Source: Actinomycetota bacterium (GTDB lineage: Bacteria; Actinomycetota; Humimicrobiia; Humimicrobiales; Humimicrobiaceae). Taken from it: a DNA stretch of 5,740 nt. A program made the position numbers and the translations under genes. The notes beneath the pieces are model-generated. The model had not been told where the DNA came from and searched no databases. It was given only the letters and a program-made list of their open reading frames with translations. Below are positions 1-5,007 of this stretch, in pieces (position 1 is the first letter of the stretch; each line of letters begins with the position of its first letter). The stretch spans positions 1 to 5,740 of the forward strand of contig PWSB01000040.1 of NCBI GenBank assembly GCA_003563375.1, written 5' to 3'.

Positions 1-303
1 ATGTGCCTTGTCCAGCATGGCCTGGTATTTAGTATTGGTATTATCTTCATCTTTTTTCAAATGGGCATAGAAATATAATTTGTCAACCGCCTGGCCCAAT
101 CCTTCAAAGGCAGCCATTGCTTTTAGCAGGATATCTCTTTTGTGCAACCGGCCTTTGAATTCAAGGATGCCATTGGTTTTTTCTATTAATGACCTGTACC
201 CCTGTTCCCAATCTGATTCACGCTTGTAAATATCAGATGTCTTCCATTTAAGGTCCCCGGGTATTTTATCCCTTTCAATTATATTTTTAGCCTCATCCCC
301 CAT
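1..303 (-). CDS. pepF: Oligoendopeptidase F (peptidase family M3), N-terminal part, runs off the left edge
   Basis: This leftward reading frame starts at ATG (303-301) and stays open for 101 codons to the window edge. PepF is a cytoplasmic zinc metallopeptidase that degrades oligopeptides. The visible part matches the family N-terminus: a charged start with IPGDLKWKTSDIYKRESDWE (residues 14-33), the pattern 'W..sdiY.se..We' that opens PepF proteins, then a helical stretch with 'LEFKGRL' and 'LGQAVDKLYFYAHLKKDED' followed by 'NTNTKYQAM'. The family is usually about 600 residues, so only about a sixth is here. The catalytic HEXXH lies outside the window, so activity cannot be judged. A purine-rich ribosome binding site (GGGAAGGAA on the minus strand, plus positions 311-319) lies 7 bases before the ATG, which supports this start. 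It is divergent from the small gene at 463. The family call is fairly secure; the substrate is unknown. Confidence 0.85.
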   Translation of the reverse strand, partial: MGDEAKNIIERDKIPGDLKWKTSDIYKRESDWEQGYRSLIEKTNGILEFKGRLHKRDILLKAMAAFEGLGQAVDKLYFYAHLKKDEDNTNTKYQAMLDKAH

Positions 304-336
304 TTATAATTTCCTTCCCGTTTTTTGTTTAGAGAT

Positions 337-365
337 ATTATATGAAAAATCTTAAATATAATTAA
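337..365 (-). promoter_or_regulatory. Putative pepF promoter
   Basis: On the minus strand a perfect TATAAT (plus 342-337) lies about 34 bases upstream of the pepF ATG. A poor -35 candidate, TTAATT (plus 365-360), sits 17 bases away and matches only three positions of TTGACA. The -10 is convincing by sequence, but the whole gap is AT-rich, so chance matches are likely. For the rightward small gene at 463 I see only a weak -10-like TATAAA (412-417) without a matching -35. Confidence 0.35.
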
Positions 366-462
366 TAGATAAAGGTAAAGTTTATTGGATACTAAAAGTT
401 TATGATGTTAATATAAATCTAGAAGATAGCAAATATATTTCTCTAAGATAAAAAGAGGAAAA

Positions 463-639
463 ATGGCCGGCAAAAAAGGAAAAAAGAATTCTATCAGCCA
501 AACGCGAGGGTTTTTATATACTATTGCCAGGTTACTGGGGGACGCGTCTGCTGTCCAAAAAGGAAGGGTAGGAAAAAGAATGGTCAGAAGGGCAGCGGGC
601 AGGTCTGCGGGCAGGACATTGAGAAGGCTGATAAAATAA
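463..639 (+). CDS. Small, highly basic protein of unknown function (58 aa)
   Basis: This is an ATG-started frame of 58 codons ending in TAA, with AGAGGA (454-459) just upstream as ribosome binding site; the spacing is short, 3 bases. The product has about 17 Lys/Arg and a single acidic residue (D27). It falls into three parts: a lysine-rich head (MAGKKGKKN), a short amphipathic or hydrophobic stretch (GFLYTIARLLGDASAV, 16-31), and a Gly/Ala/Arg-rich tail with repeated 'GR' steps (GRVGKRMVRRAAGRSAGR, 34-51) that could form one basic helix. No signal peptide or full membrane segment is evident. The tail would suit binding to nucleic acid, ribosome or anionic membrane, but that is inference. It resembles small basic conserved hypotheticals I have a general impression of, without a named family. 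The gene stands alone between a divergent pepF and a terminator-like hairpin. Its codon use (AGG, AGA, ATA) is like its neighbours, which argues that it is a real gene. Confidence 0.7.
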   Translation: MAGKKGKKNSISQTRGFLYTIARLLGDASAVQKGRVGKRMVRRAAGRSAGRTLRRLIK

Positions 640-660
640 TATTTTTACCAACATTTACTC

Positions 661-687
661 AAGAGCTGTCATGGGCGGCTTTTTGTT
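661..687 (+). terminator. Possible Rho-independent terminator after the small basic gene
   Basis: Bases 661-668 (AAGAGCTG) can pair with 676-683 (CGGCTTTT), giving an 8-bp stem with two G-T pairs and a 7-base loop. The T-run begins within the stem (680-684) and continues TTTTTGTT. It lies 22 bases after the stop codon of the 58-aa gene and before the next promoter, a sensible place. The stem is weak, so the call is tentative. Confidence 0.4.
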
Positions 688-705
688 AAATATCGCCTTC
701 TTCGT

Positions 706-734
706 TTGAATTTTGTAATCCTGGAATGTATAAT
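706..734 (+). promoter_or_regulatory. Promoter of the CARDB-like protein / isomerase unit
   Basis: TTGAAT (706-711) and a perfect TATAAT (729-734) are separated by exactly 17 bases, a good sigma-70-type promoter. Transcription would start near 741, giving a leader of about 40 bases before the TTG start at 781. No riboswitch-like structure fits in that leader. Confidence 0.6.
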
Positions 735-780
735 GGATTTGATTTTTTGGTAATCAACTTATCTGGCGGGAAAGGACCTA

Positions 781-1806
781 TTGGAGAGAAGAGGCAGGAA
801 AGAATCAGTCATAATCTTAATCATAATGATAATAATTGCCGCTGTGATAGTAAGCTGGATCTCGGGACTTTGGAGCTGTGAAGCGGGAAGAAGGGAATTA
901 ACCGAGGATGAGAGGCTCTCCATTGCCGATTATGTGAACTCCATCTCCGTACTGGTACAGCAGTCAAACAAGGTATCCTTTGATTTTTTTATGACCCTTG
1001 ACAGGGTTAGAAATATATCCAGGGAGGAGCTGGACTCAAGGCTATTGGATATTATTGAAGAAAGCATGATAATTGTCGAAAACACCAAAGAACTTAACCC
1101 CCCTGAGAACTTTGAAGTAGCCCACGGGTATGTCCGTCTGGTCTTTGAAAGCAGAAAAAAAGCATATGAGACCTTCAAGCCTGCTGTGTCCAACGCCCTT
1201 CAGGATATAGATCTTGATATATCAGCCTCCCAGATGACCAATGCCTTTCTATATATGTTCATGAGCGACGAAATATATGGAAATTTCCAGGAAGAGTTGT
1301 ACGAGACGGGGGAGGAGATGGGTATAAACAACCTTACTATAATCGATTCCAGGGTCCTTATAGATAAAAACCTTACTGATACACAGAACGTGTCTGCTTT
1401 TATAACCGATCTTAAAACCGTGACCACTTTACAGGAAAGAAGGGGAGTGGCGGTTCTTGCCCAGAGCATAGAGTTTGAGCCGGGTGTAATAAATGAGCAG
1501 GATGATTACTTGATCCTCTCCAAAGGCCCCGAGATAAGCGTATCGGTATTGATAGAAAACCAGGGGAATGTCGTGGAAAACGATATTCCGGTGGTCATGA
1601 CCTATAGGACCCAGGACAGCCCTATTGAAGAAAGAAACTATACCATTGAAAGCCTGGGCCCTTCTGAGCAGAAGCTGGTAACTATCACCGGTTTTCCTGC
1701 CTACCCAGGCAGGCGCTGTGAGCTGGAGATAACTGTGGGCCCTGTTCCGGGAGAGGTCATGCTTGCAAACAATACAAGCTCTCATAGATTCATGATGGAA
1801 AACTAA
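781..1806 (+). CDS. Membrane-anchored protein with helical domain and C-terminal CARDB-like domain, function unknown
   Basis: The 341-residue product starts at TTG, 4 bases after AAAGGA (771-776). The next in-frame ATG (codon 16) would begin inside the membrane helix, so TTG is preferred. Residues 1-8 are basic (MERRGRKE), 9-30 form a hydrophobic helix rich in Ile/Val, and the rest should lie outside the membrane. 'LWSC' around C33 is a poor lipobox because Trp sits at -2, so an uncleaved anchor is more likely than a lipoprotein. Residues about 40-225 are mostly helical and acidic, with 'LNPPENFEVAHGYVRLVFESRKKAYETF' in the middle broken by no recognisable motif. Residues about 250-335 read like a CARDB/Ig-like beta sandwich: 'SVSVLIENQGNVVEND', then 'ESLGPSEQKLVTITGF', 'PGRRCELEITV' and a closing 'LANNTS'. 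Such domains usually mediate adhesion or extracellular protein contacts. The isomerase gene follows after 14 bases, suggesting an operon. The fold call is moderate and the function is unknown. Confidence 0.75.
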   Translation: MERRGRKESVIILIIMIIIAAVIVSWISGLWSCEAGRRELTEDERLSIADYVNSISVLVQQSNKVSFDFFMTLDRVRNISREELDSRLLDIIEESMIIVENTKELNPPENFEVAHGYVRLVFESRKKAYETFKPAVSNALQDIDLDISASQMTNAFLYMFMSDEIYGNFQEELYETGEEMGINNLTIIDSRVLIDKNLTDTQNVSAFITDLKTVTTLQERRGVAVLAQSIEFEPGVINEQDDYLILSKGPEISVSVLIENQGNVVENDIPVVMTYRTQDSPIEERNYTIESLGPSEQKLVTITGFPAYPGRRCELEITVGPVPGEVMLANNTSSHRFMMEN

Positions 1807-1820
1807 TAAAGGAGACTGGA

Positions 1821-2816
1821 ATGGAAATAAGAAAAGAGATCGATTTTGGGACTACCATAGCACTCTGGGGACCCTGCCCTGATCGTTTCCTTTCCCAGGG
1901 GTATAAAAAGGACACCTCTTTTGAACAGAAAATTGAACTTATATCAAAAATAGAGGATATAAAAGGGGTGGACCTGTATGGTGATTGGGATGTAAATTTG
2001 GATAATGTCCATAAAGTAAAAGAGATATTGGATGCCCACAGCCTAAAAACATTGTTAGTCACCGCAGACCTGAATTCACTGCCTGAATTTGGAAGGGGGT
2101 CGGTTGCTTCCCCTATAAAATCTTCCAGGGACCTTGGCTGGAAAAAGATAAAAGAGGCTATCGATATGGCCCAGATACTTGGGTCGGAGATGGTAGATCT
2201 CTGGTTCGGTCAGGACGGCTATGATTATTCCTTCCAGATAGATTATGTATGGGGTTGGGAGCGTATAATCCAGGCTATAAAGGATGCTGCTCATTATGCT
2301 GATGAAAAAGGGGTCAAGATAGCCCTGGAATACAAGCCAAGGGAACCCAGGACACATATTTTTACGGCTACTACAGCTAAAATGCTATTAGCGGCAAACC
2401 AGAGCGGTATGGACAATGTAGGCATACTGATAGATACAGGCCATGCCTATAATGCTGGTGAAAATATCTCTGAGGCTGTAGCTATATGCAAGCTTGCAGG
2501 CGACAAGCTTTATTATGTGCATGTAAATGATAACTACAAGGTATGGGATGATGATATGATGGTAGGGTCTATCCATCCATTTGAAATGGTAGAATTTTTA
2601 TACTGGCTAGAAAGGACAGGATACAAGGGACCCATAGTGCTGGACATGTTTGCTTTCAGGGAAGATCCGTTAAAGGCAGCCAGGGAATCAATAGAATTCA
2701 TAAAGCGGATACGTAACCTTCTGCAAGACATTGATGAAGAAGAGATAGAGAAACTTCTAAGGAACCAGGATGCCACAGAATCTATGAAGTTTTTAAGAAA
2801 AAATATCATCAAATAG
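1821..2816 (+). CDS. TIM-barrel sugar isomerase/epimerase, Pseudomonas-type L-rhamnose isomerase-like
   Basis: The 331-residue product starts at ATG, 6 bases after a strong GGAG (1811-1814), and lies 14 bases downstream of the CARDB-like gene. It belongs to the xylose-isomerase-like TIM-barrel group (AP_endonuc_2 fold), cytoplasmic and metal dependent. Key segments are MVDLWFGQDG (124-133), ALEYKPREP (168-176), IDTGHA (204-209), YVHVND (232-237), the DDDMMVGSIHPFEM stretch (243-256) and VLDMF (273-277). Expected metal ligands are E170, D205, H234 and D275, with H208, D243 and D245 for a second metal. From memory, the Pseudomonas stutzeri L-rhamnose isomerase has the same E-35-D and D-3-H spacing and the same 'DDD..VGSI.P' block, and an Asp rather than Glu as fourth ligand. 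At 331 residues it is shorter than that roughly 430-residue enzyme, so the true substrate may be another aldose/ketose. No sugar kinase, aldolase or transporter is nearby to help. The fold is secure; the substrate is not. Confidence 0.85.
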   Translation: MEIRKEIDFGTTIALWGPCPDRFLSQGYKKDTSFEQKIELISKIEDIKGVDLYGDWDVNLDNVHKVKEILDAHSLKTLLVTADLNSLPEFGRGSVASPIKSSRDLGWKKIKEAIDMAQILGSEMVDLWFGQDGYDYSFQIDYVWGWERIIQAIKDAAHYADEKGVKIALEYKPREPRTHIFTATTAKMLLAANQSGMDNVGILIDTGHAYNAGENISEAVAICKLAGDKLYYVHVNDNYKVWDDDMMVGSIHPFEMVEFLYWLERTGYKGPIVLDMFAFREDPLKAARESIEFIKRIRNLLQDIDEEEIEKLLRNQDATESMKFLRKNIIK

Positions 2817-2833
2817 TTCTTTACCCTAACAGG
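2793..2833 (+). repeat. Imperfect direct repeat, copy 1 (3' end of the isomerase gene)
   Basis: This 41-base stretch covers the last eight codons and stop of the isomerase gene plus 17 bases after it. It recurs 201 bases downstream at 2994-3033 with about seven differences including one indel. Shared blocks include TTAAGAAAA, ATATCATCAA and TTTAC. The TAG stop of the gene is not preserved in the second copy. Confidence 0.7.
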
Positions 2834-2846
2834 ATGTAAAAATAAT

Positions 2847-2866
2847 CCATACTTTGAGCAGTATGG
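2847..2866 (+). other. Perfect 7-bp hairpin
   Basis: CCATACT (2847-2853) pairs perfectly with AGTATGG (2860-2866) around a 6-base loop. It lies 30 bases after the isomerase stop codon and 8 bases before a second, larger hairpin. It could stabilise the mRNA 3' end or form part of a bipartite termination signal. No T-run follows. Confidence 0.5.
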
Positions 2867-2874
2867 CGGAATTA

Positions 2875-2907
2875 GGCCCCAGCCTTAGCAATAAAGAGGT
2901 TGGGGTC
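2875..2907 (+). terminator. GC-rich 11-bp hairpin, possible transcription terminator of the isomerase unit
   Basis: GGCCCCAGCCT (2875-2885) pairs with AGGTTGGGGTC (2897-2907) through 11 base pairs, two of them G-T, around an 11-base loop. It is the most stable structure in this gap. The sequence after the stem is CCCACAG, not a T-run; six T follow only at 2925-2930. It is therefore not a textbook intrinsic terminator and may instead act as an mRNA-protecting 3' structure or factor-dependent stop. Confidence 0.45.
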
Positions 2908-2913
2908 CCCACA

Positions 2914-2928
2914 GTTTCCAAAAATTTT
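2914..2928 (+). repeat. 15-base perfect direct repeat, copy 1
   Basis: GTTTCCAAAAATTTT occurs here and again at 3033-3047. In the downstream copy it directly follows the 40-base repeat; here it is separated from that repeat by about 80 bases carrying the two hairpins. That arrangement suggests one ancestral unit that was split by an insertion or lost its middle in one copy. Confidence 0.7.
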
Positions 2929-2951
2929 TTAATTTCTCCCATAATCTTTTG

Positions 2952-3077
2952 CATGTAAAATCGATGTCAAGGGCATCCCTGGAATTCATGAGGTTAAGAA
3001 AACATATCATCAACTATTTTTTACTCCAACCGGTTTCCAAAAATTTTAAAAAAAGGTTTACAAGTTCAGGATATTAG
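2952..3077 (+). pseudogene. Possible remnant of the C-terminus of an isomerase-like gene
   Basis: In the frame ending at TAG (3075-3077) the sequence reads SMSRASLEFMRLRKHIIN and then 26 unrelated residues. The part SLEFMRLRKHIIN lines up with the end of the intact isomerase, TESMKFLRKNIIK, with about seven identities after one codon gap. It also resembles the isomerase's own ARESIEFIKRIRN (288-299). No ribosome binding site is seen and no TIM-barrel core is present upstream, so if it is gene-derived only the tail survives. The frame is open back to 2895, but the part before about 2960 looks like non-coding sequence. Confidence 0.3.
2994..3047 (+). repeat. Imperfect direct repeat, copy 2, fused to the second 15-base repeat
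   Basis: Bases 2994-3033 repeat 2793-2833, and bases 3033-3047 repeat 2914-2928 exactly, so the two repeat parts are contiguous here. Removing 2833-2914 from copy 1 leaves 54 bases, the same length as this copy, and roughly 87 percent of aligned positions agree by hand count. Confidence 0.65.
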
Positions 3078-3084
3078 CTATAAT
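3057..3084 (+). promoter_or_regulatory. Promoter of the M23 peptidase gene
   Basis: TTTACA (3057-3062, five of six matches to TTGACA) and a perfect TATAAT (3079-3084) are 16 bases apart. Transcription would begin near 3091, about 28 bases before the ATG at 3119. This is among the best promoter matches in the window and indicates that the M23 gene is transcribed independently of the isomerase unit. Confidence 0.6.
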
Positions 3085-3085
3085 G

Positions 3086-3107
3086 GTTTAAACTTTTGGT
3101 ATTAAAC
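3086..3107 (+). repeat. Short inverted repeat at the M23 transcription start
   Basis: GTTTAA (3086-3091) and TTAAAC (3102-3107) form a 6-bp inverted repeat with a 10-base spacer, overlapping the predicted transcription start. It could be an operator half-site pair or a weak leader hairpin, but in AT-rich DNA a 6-bp match may be chance. Confidence 0.25.
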
Positions 3108-3118
3108 ATAATATCTTT

Positions 3119-4063
3119 ATGGAAGATAAGCAAGACAAATCGTTTACCATCTTATTGATCTCAGATGCTAAATCAAAAATAAAAAAATTCAAAATATCTT
3201 TTAACCTTTTGCGGGGGCTGTTTGTGTTCGCAGTAATAATAGTTGCCGCTGTTGCGATACTTGTATCCAATCTTTTTGTTACCAGGCAGAAACTCCAGGA
3301 TAAGATCGCCGAGGTTGAAAGGATAGAATATAAGATTAATTACAAGACCATAGAACTGGATAATCTTGAAAGGAAGACCTCTGAAATAGAGACCAAGACA
3401 AGGATTCTGGAAAACTACCTAAAAGAGGTAGAAGACCTAGACAGGATGGTAAGGGATATAACCGGTGAAGGAGGCTTTGAAAACGAGGTGGCGGTTTACA
3501 CCTCCGACCTTAACGCCAACATAGATCTTGAGAATGATCCTGACGAGATTTTCTACTACAGCATATCCCAGGACCATGAACTTGAGGATATAGATGCCTT
3601 GCTTGATGAACTTCTAATGGTTGCCCCGGAGATGCAGGAAAAACTTGCCGAGGATAAAGAAAAGATGGAAGACCATATCTATATGCTCGAGCATACTCCA
3701 TCGATATGGCCTACCTGGGGAAGGGTAACCTCGCCTTTTGGGGTCAGAAGATGGGGAAGGATACATCAGGGCCTTGATATTGCCAACAGTGTAGGCACTC
3801 CTATAAAGTCTTCCGCAAGCGGGGTAGTGATTTTGGCTGAATATTACGGTGGTTATGGTAATAAGGTAATGGTCTACCACGGTTTTGGTTACACTACTGT
3901 CTATGCTCACCTCTCCAGGTTCATGGTAAATGTAGGGGACCAAGTAAAGCAAGGCGACACCATCGGGCTTATGGGGAACACCGGGTTTAGTACAGGCCCT
4001 CATCTTCATTATGAGGTAAGGGTTGAGGGGACGCCCAAAGACCCCATGGATTTCCTGCCTTAA
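3119..4063 (+). CDS. Membrane-anchored coiled-coil M23 (LytM-type) peptidase
   Basis: The 314-residue product is a zinc metallopeptidase of family M23, expected to cut peptidoglycan cross-bridges outside the cytoplasmic membrane or to regulate such enzymes. Residues 1-29 are cytoplasmic with the common 'FTILLISDAKSKIKKFKIS' leader, about 30-53 form one membrane helix, and about 54-112 look like a coiled coil rich in Glu/Lys. An acidic linker follows, and the catalytic domain spans about 197-314. All catalytic residues are present: H216 and D220 in 'HQGLD', H264 in 'YAHLS', and H295/H297 in 'GPHLHYE'. By the LytM scheme H216, D220 and H297 bind zinc while H264 and H295 act in catalysis, so it should be active rather than an EnvC/NlpD-like degenerate activator. 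The layout fits factors for cell elongation, division or sporulation. The start is fixed by the conserved N-terminus, yet no clear ribosome binding site precedes it. Confidence 0.92.
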   Translation: MEDKQDKSFTILLISDAKSKIKKFKISFNLLRGLFVFAVIIVAAVAILVSNLFVTRQKLQDKIAEVERIEYKINYKTIELDNLERKTSEIETKTRILENYLKEVEDLDRMVRDITGEGGFENEVAVYTSDLNANIDLENDPDEIFYYSISQDHELEDIDALLDELLMVAPEMQEKLAEDKEKMEDHIYMLEHTPSIWPTWGRVTSPFGVRRWGRIHQGLDIANSVGTPIKSSASGVVILAEYYGGYGNKVMVYHGFGYTTVYAHLSRFMVNVGDQVKQGDTIGLMGNTGFSTGPHLHYEVRVEGTPKDPMDFLP

Positions 4064-4110
4064 ACGGCTTTGCTCCCTGTCATTGTTCAAATTTAATCTT
4101 CTCAACACTC

Positions 4111-4139
4111 TTTATAATAAACTATTAATATTATATAAT
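4111..4139 (+). promoter_or_regulatory. Putative promoter of pheA-serS
   Basis: TTTATA (4111-4116) and a perfect TATAAT (4134-4139) are 17 bases apart. Transcription would begin near 4146, leaving a leader of about 22 bases. That is too short for the T-box or peptide attenuator often found before aromatic amino-acid and tRNA-synthetase genes. A second TATAAT (4113-4118) has no good -35. No terminator is visible after the M23 stop, so read-through from M23 is also possible. Confidence 0.5.
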
Positions 4140-4167
4140 CTTTAAATCATTAGACAGGATAAGGATT

Positions 4168-5007
4168 ATGACTAAAATTGCATATTTGGGCCCTGAAGGT
4201 ACATTTACTGAAGAAGCCCTGGACAAATATTTAAAAGGTGATAAAGAAATAGAGAAAGAGCCTCTCCCTACGGTCATAGATGTTATTAAATATGTAGATA
4301 TGGGGCGGGTTGACGAAGGTCTGGTCCCTATTGAGAATTCCATCGAAGGATCGGTAAACATTACACAGGACATACTGACCTTTGAGAGTGAAGCCAAGAT
4401 AGTAAGAGAGATCACTTTACCCATAAGGCACAGCCTAATCGGCAGAAAGGGACTTAAGAAAAAGCATATAAAAAGTATAGTCTCCCATCCCCATGCTACT
4501 GCACAATGCAGAAACTATCTTTCTACCCATTTCCCTGATGCTGAGATCATAGCAGCTAACAGCACTGCTGAAGCTGTAAAAAAATTGTTAGAGACAGATG
4601 AGGGGGCTGCAGCTATCGGCACCAGGACCGCTGCCAGGATCTATGGCCTGGATATAATAGCCGGGGATATTGAAGATAATAAAGAAAACAAGACCAGGTT
4701 TGTCTTTGTGGGAAATTATGTTCCCCCAAAGACAGGAAAAGACAAGACATCCCTGGTATGCTTTTTAAAAAAAGACAAGCCCGGCAGCCTTTATAATATA
4801 CTAAGGGAATTTGCTGAAAGGGACATTAATTTGACCAGGCTCGAATCCAGGCCGGCAAAAAAAAATCTGGGCGATTACGTGTTTATGATAGATGTGGACG
4901 GCCATCTCCATGACAAGGAGATATTCGAGTCCATAGAGATATTGAGGAAAAAGGTTTATCTGATAAAGATATTGGGTTCATACCCTGTCTTTAGTGAGGA
5001 GTTTTAA
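4168..5007 (+). CDS. pheA: Prephenate dehydratase with C-terminal ACT domain
   Basis: The 279-residue enzyme converts prephenate to phenylpyruvate, the committed step to phenylalanine, in the cytoplasm. The dehydratase part (about 1-183) opens with YLGPEGTF (6-13), has VPIENSIEGSV (53-63), and carries the catalytic TRF triplet at 176-178, with T176 the expected proton donor. The ACT regulatory domain (about 193-272) has PGSLYNIL (205-212), equivalent to the GALV region, and INLTRLESRP (220-229) with the ESRP motif that binds phenylalanine for feedback inhibition. There is no chorismate mutase domain, so this is the monofunctional type of normal length. The ATG has AGGA (4156-4159) 8 bases upstream. 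Its TAA overlaps the serS ATG by one base (TAATG), indicating translational coupling. Regulation is probably allosteric, as no leader attenuator is visible. Confidence 0.96.
   Translation: MTKIAYLGPEGTFTEEALDKYLKGDKEIEKEPLPTVIDVIKYVDMGRVDEGLVPIENSIEGSVNITQDILTFESEAKIVREITLPIRHSLIGRKGLKKKHIKSIVSHPHATAQCRNYLSTHFPDAEIIAANSTAEAVKKLLETDEGAAAIGTRTAARIYGLDIIAGDIEDNKENKTRFVFVGNYVPPKTGKDKTSLVCFLKKDKPGSLYNILREFAERDINLTRLESRPAKKNLGDYVFMIDVDGHLHDKEIFESIEILRKKVYLIKILGSYPVFSEEF

Larger units (their letters stand above)
2817..3118. other. 302-base intergenic region with hairpins, repeats and a promoter
   Basis: This gap between the isomerase and the M23 gene contains, in order: the tail of repeat copy 1, two hairpins (2847-2866 and 2875-2907), a 15-base direct repeat copy (2914-2928), repeat copy 2 running straight into the second 15-base copy (2994-3047), and the M23 promoter (3057-3084). 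Apart from the possible gene remnant listed separately, no frame with a ribosome binding site stands out. I compared it by eye with common riboswitch signatures near cell-wall hydrolases (ydaO/c-di-AMP type) and did not see a convincing match. Confidence 0.7.

Noticed and set aside
671..709. A 12-residue plus-strand frame (MGGFLLNIAFFV) before the CARDB-like gene
   Set aside because: It has no ribosome binding site, overlaps the terminator-like hairpin, and ends before the promoter's -10, so it would not be on the downstream transcript.
841..882. Lipoprotein signal at C33 of the CARDB-like protein
   Set aside because: The residues before Cys are L-W-S; Trp at -2 is atypical for a lipobox, so a plain membrane anchor is the safer reading.
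1429..1785. A 118-codon minus-strand open frame opposite the CARDB-like domain
   Set aside because: The plus-strand frame has a promoter, a ribosome binding site and a coherent beta-domain pattern; the antisense product does not.
2817..3118. A riboswitch (for example ydaO type) upstream of the M23 peptidase
   Set aside because: The hairpins lie before the M23 promoter at 3057-3084, so they would not be in its leader, and the conserved core sequences of that class are not visible.
3614..4108. A 164-codon minus-strand open frame opposite the M23 gene
   Set aside because: It lies antisense to the conserved catalytic domain with all active-site residues on the plus strand, has no recognisable domain, and is explained as a shadow frame.
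4064..4167. A T-box or Phe-peptide attenuator before pheA-serS
   Set aside because: The gap is only 104 bases, the predicted leader is about 22 bases, and no hairpin, T-box-like block or Phe-rich leader peptide is present.
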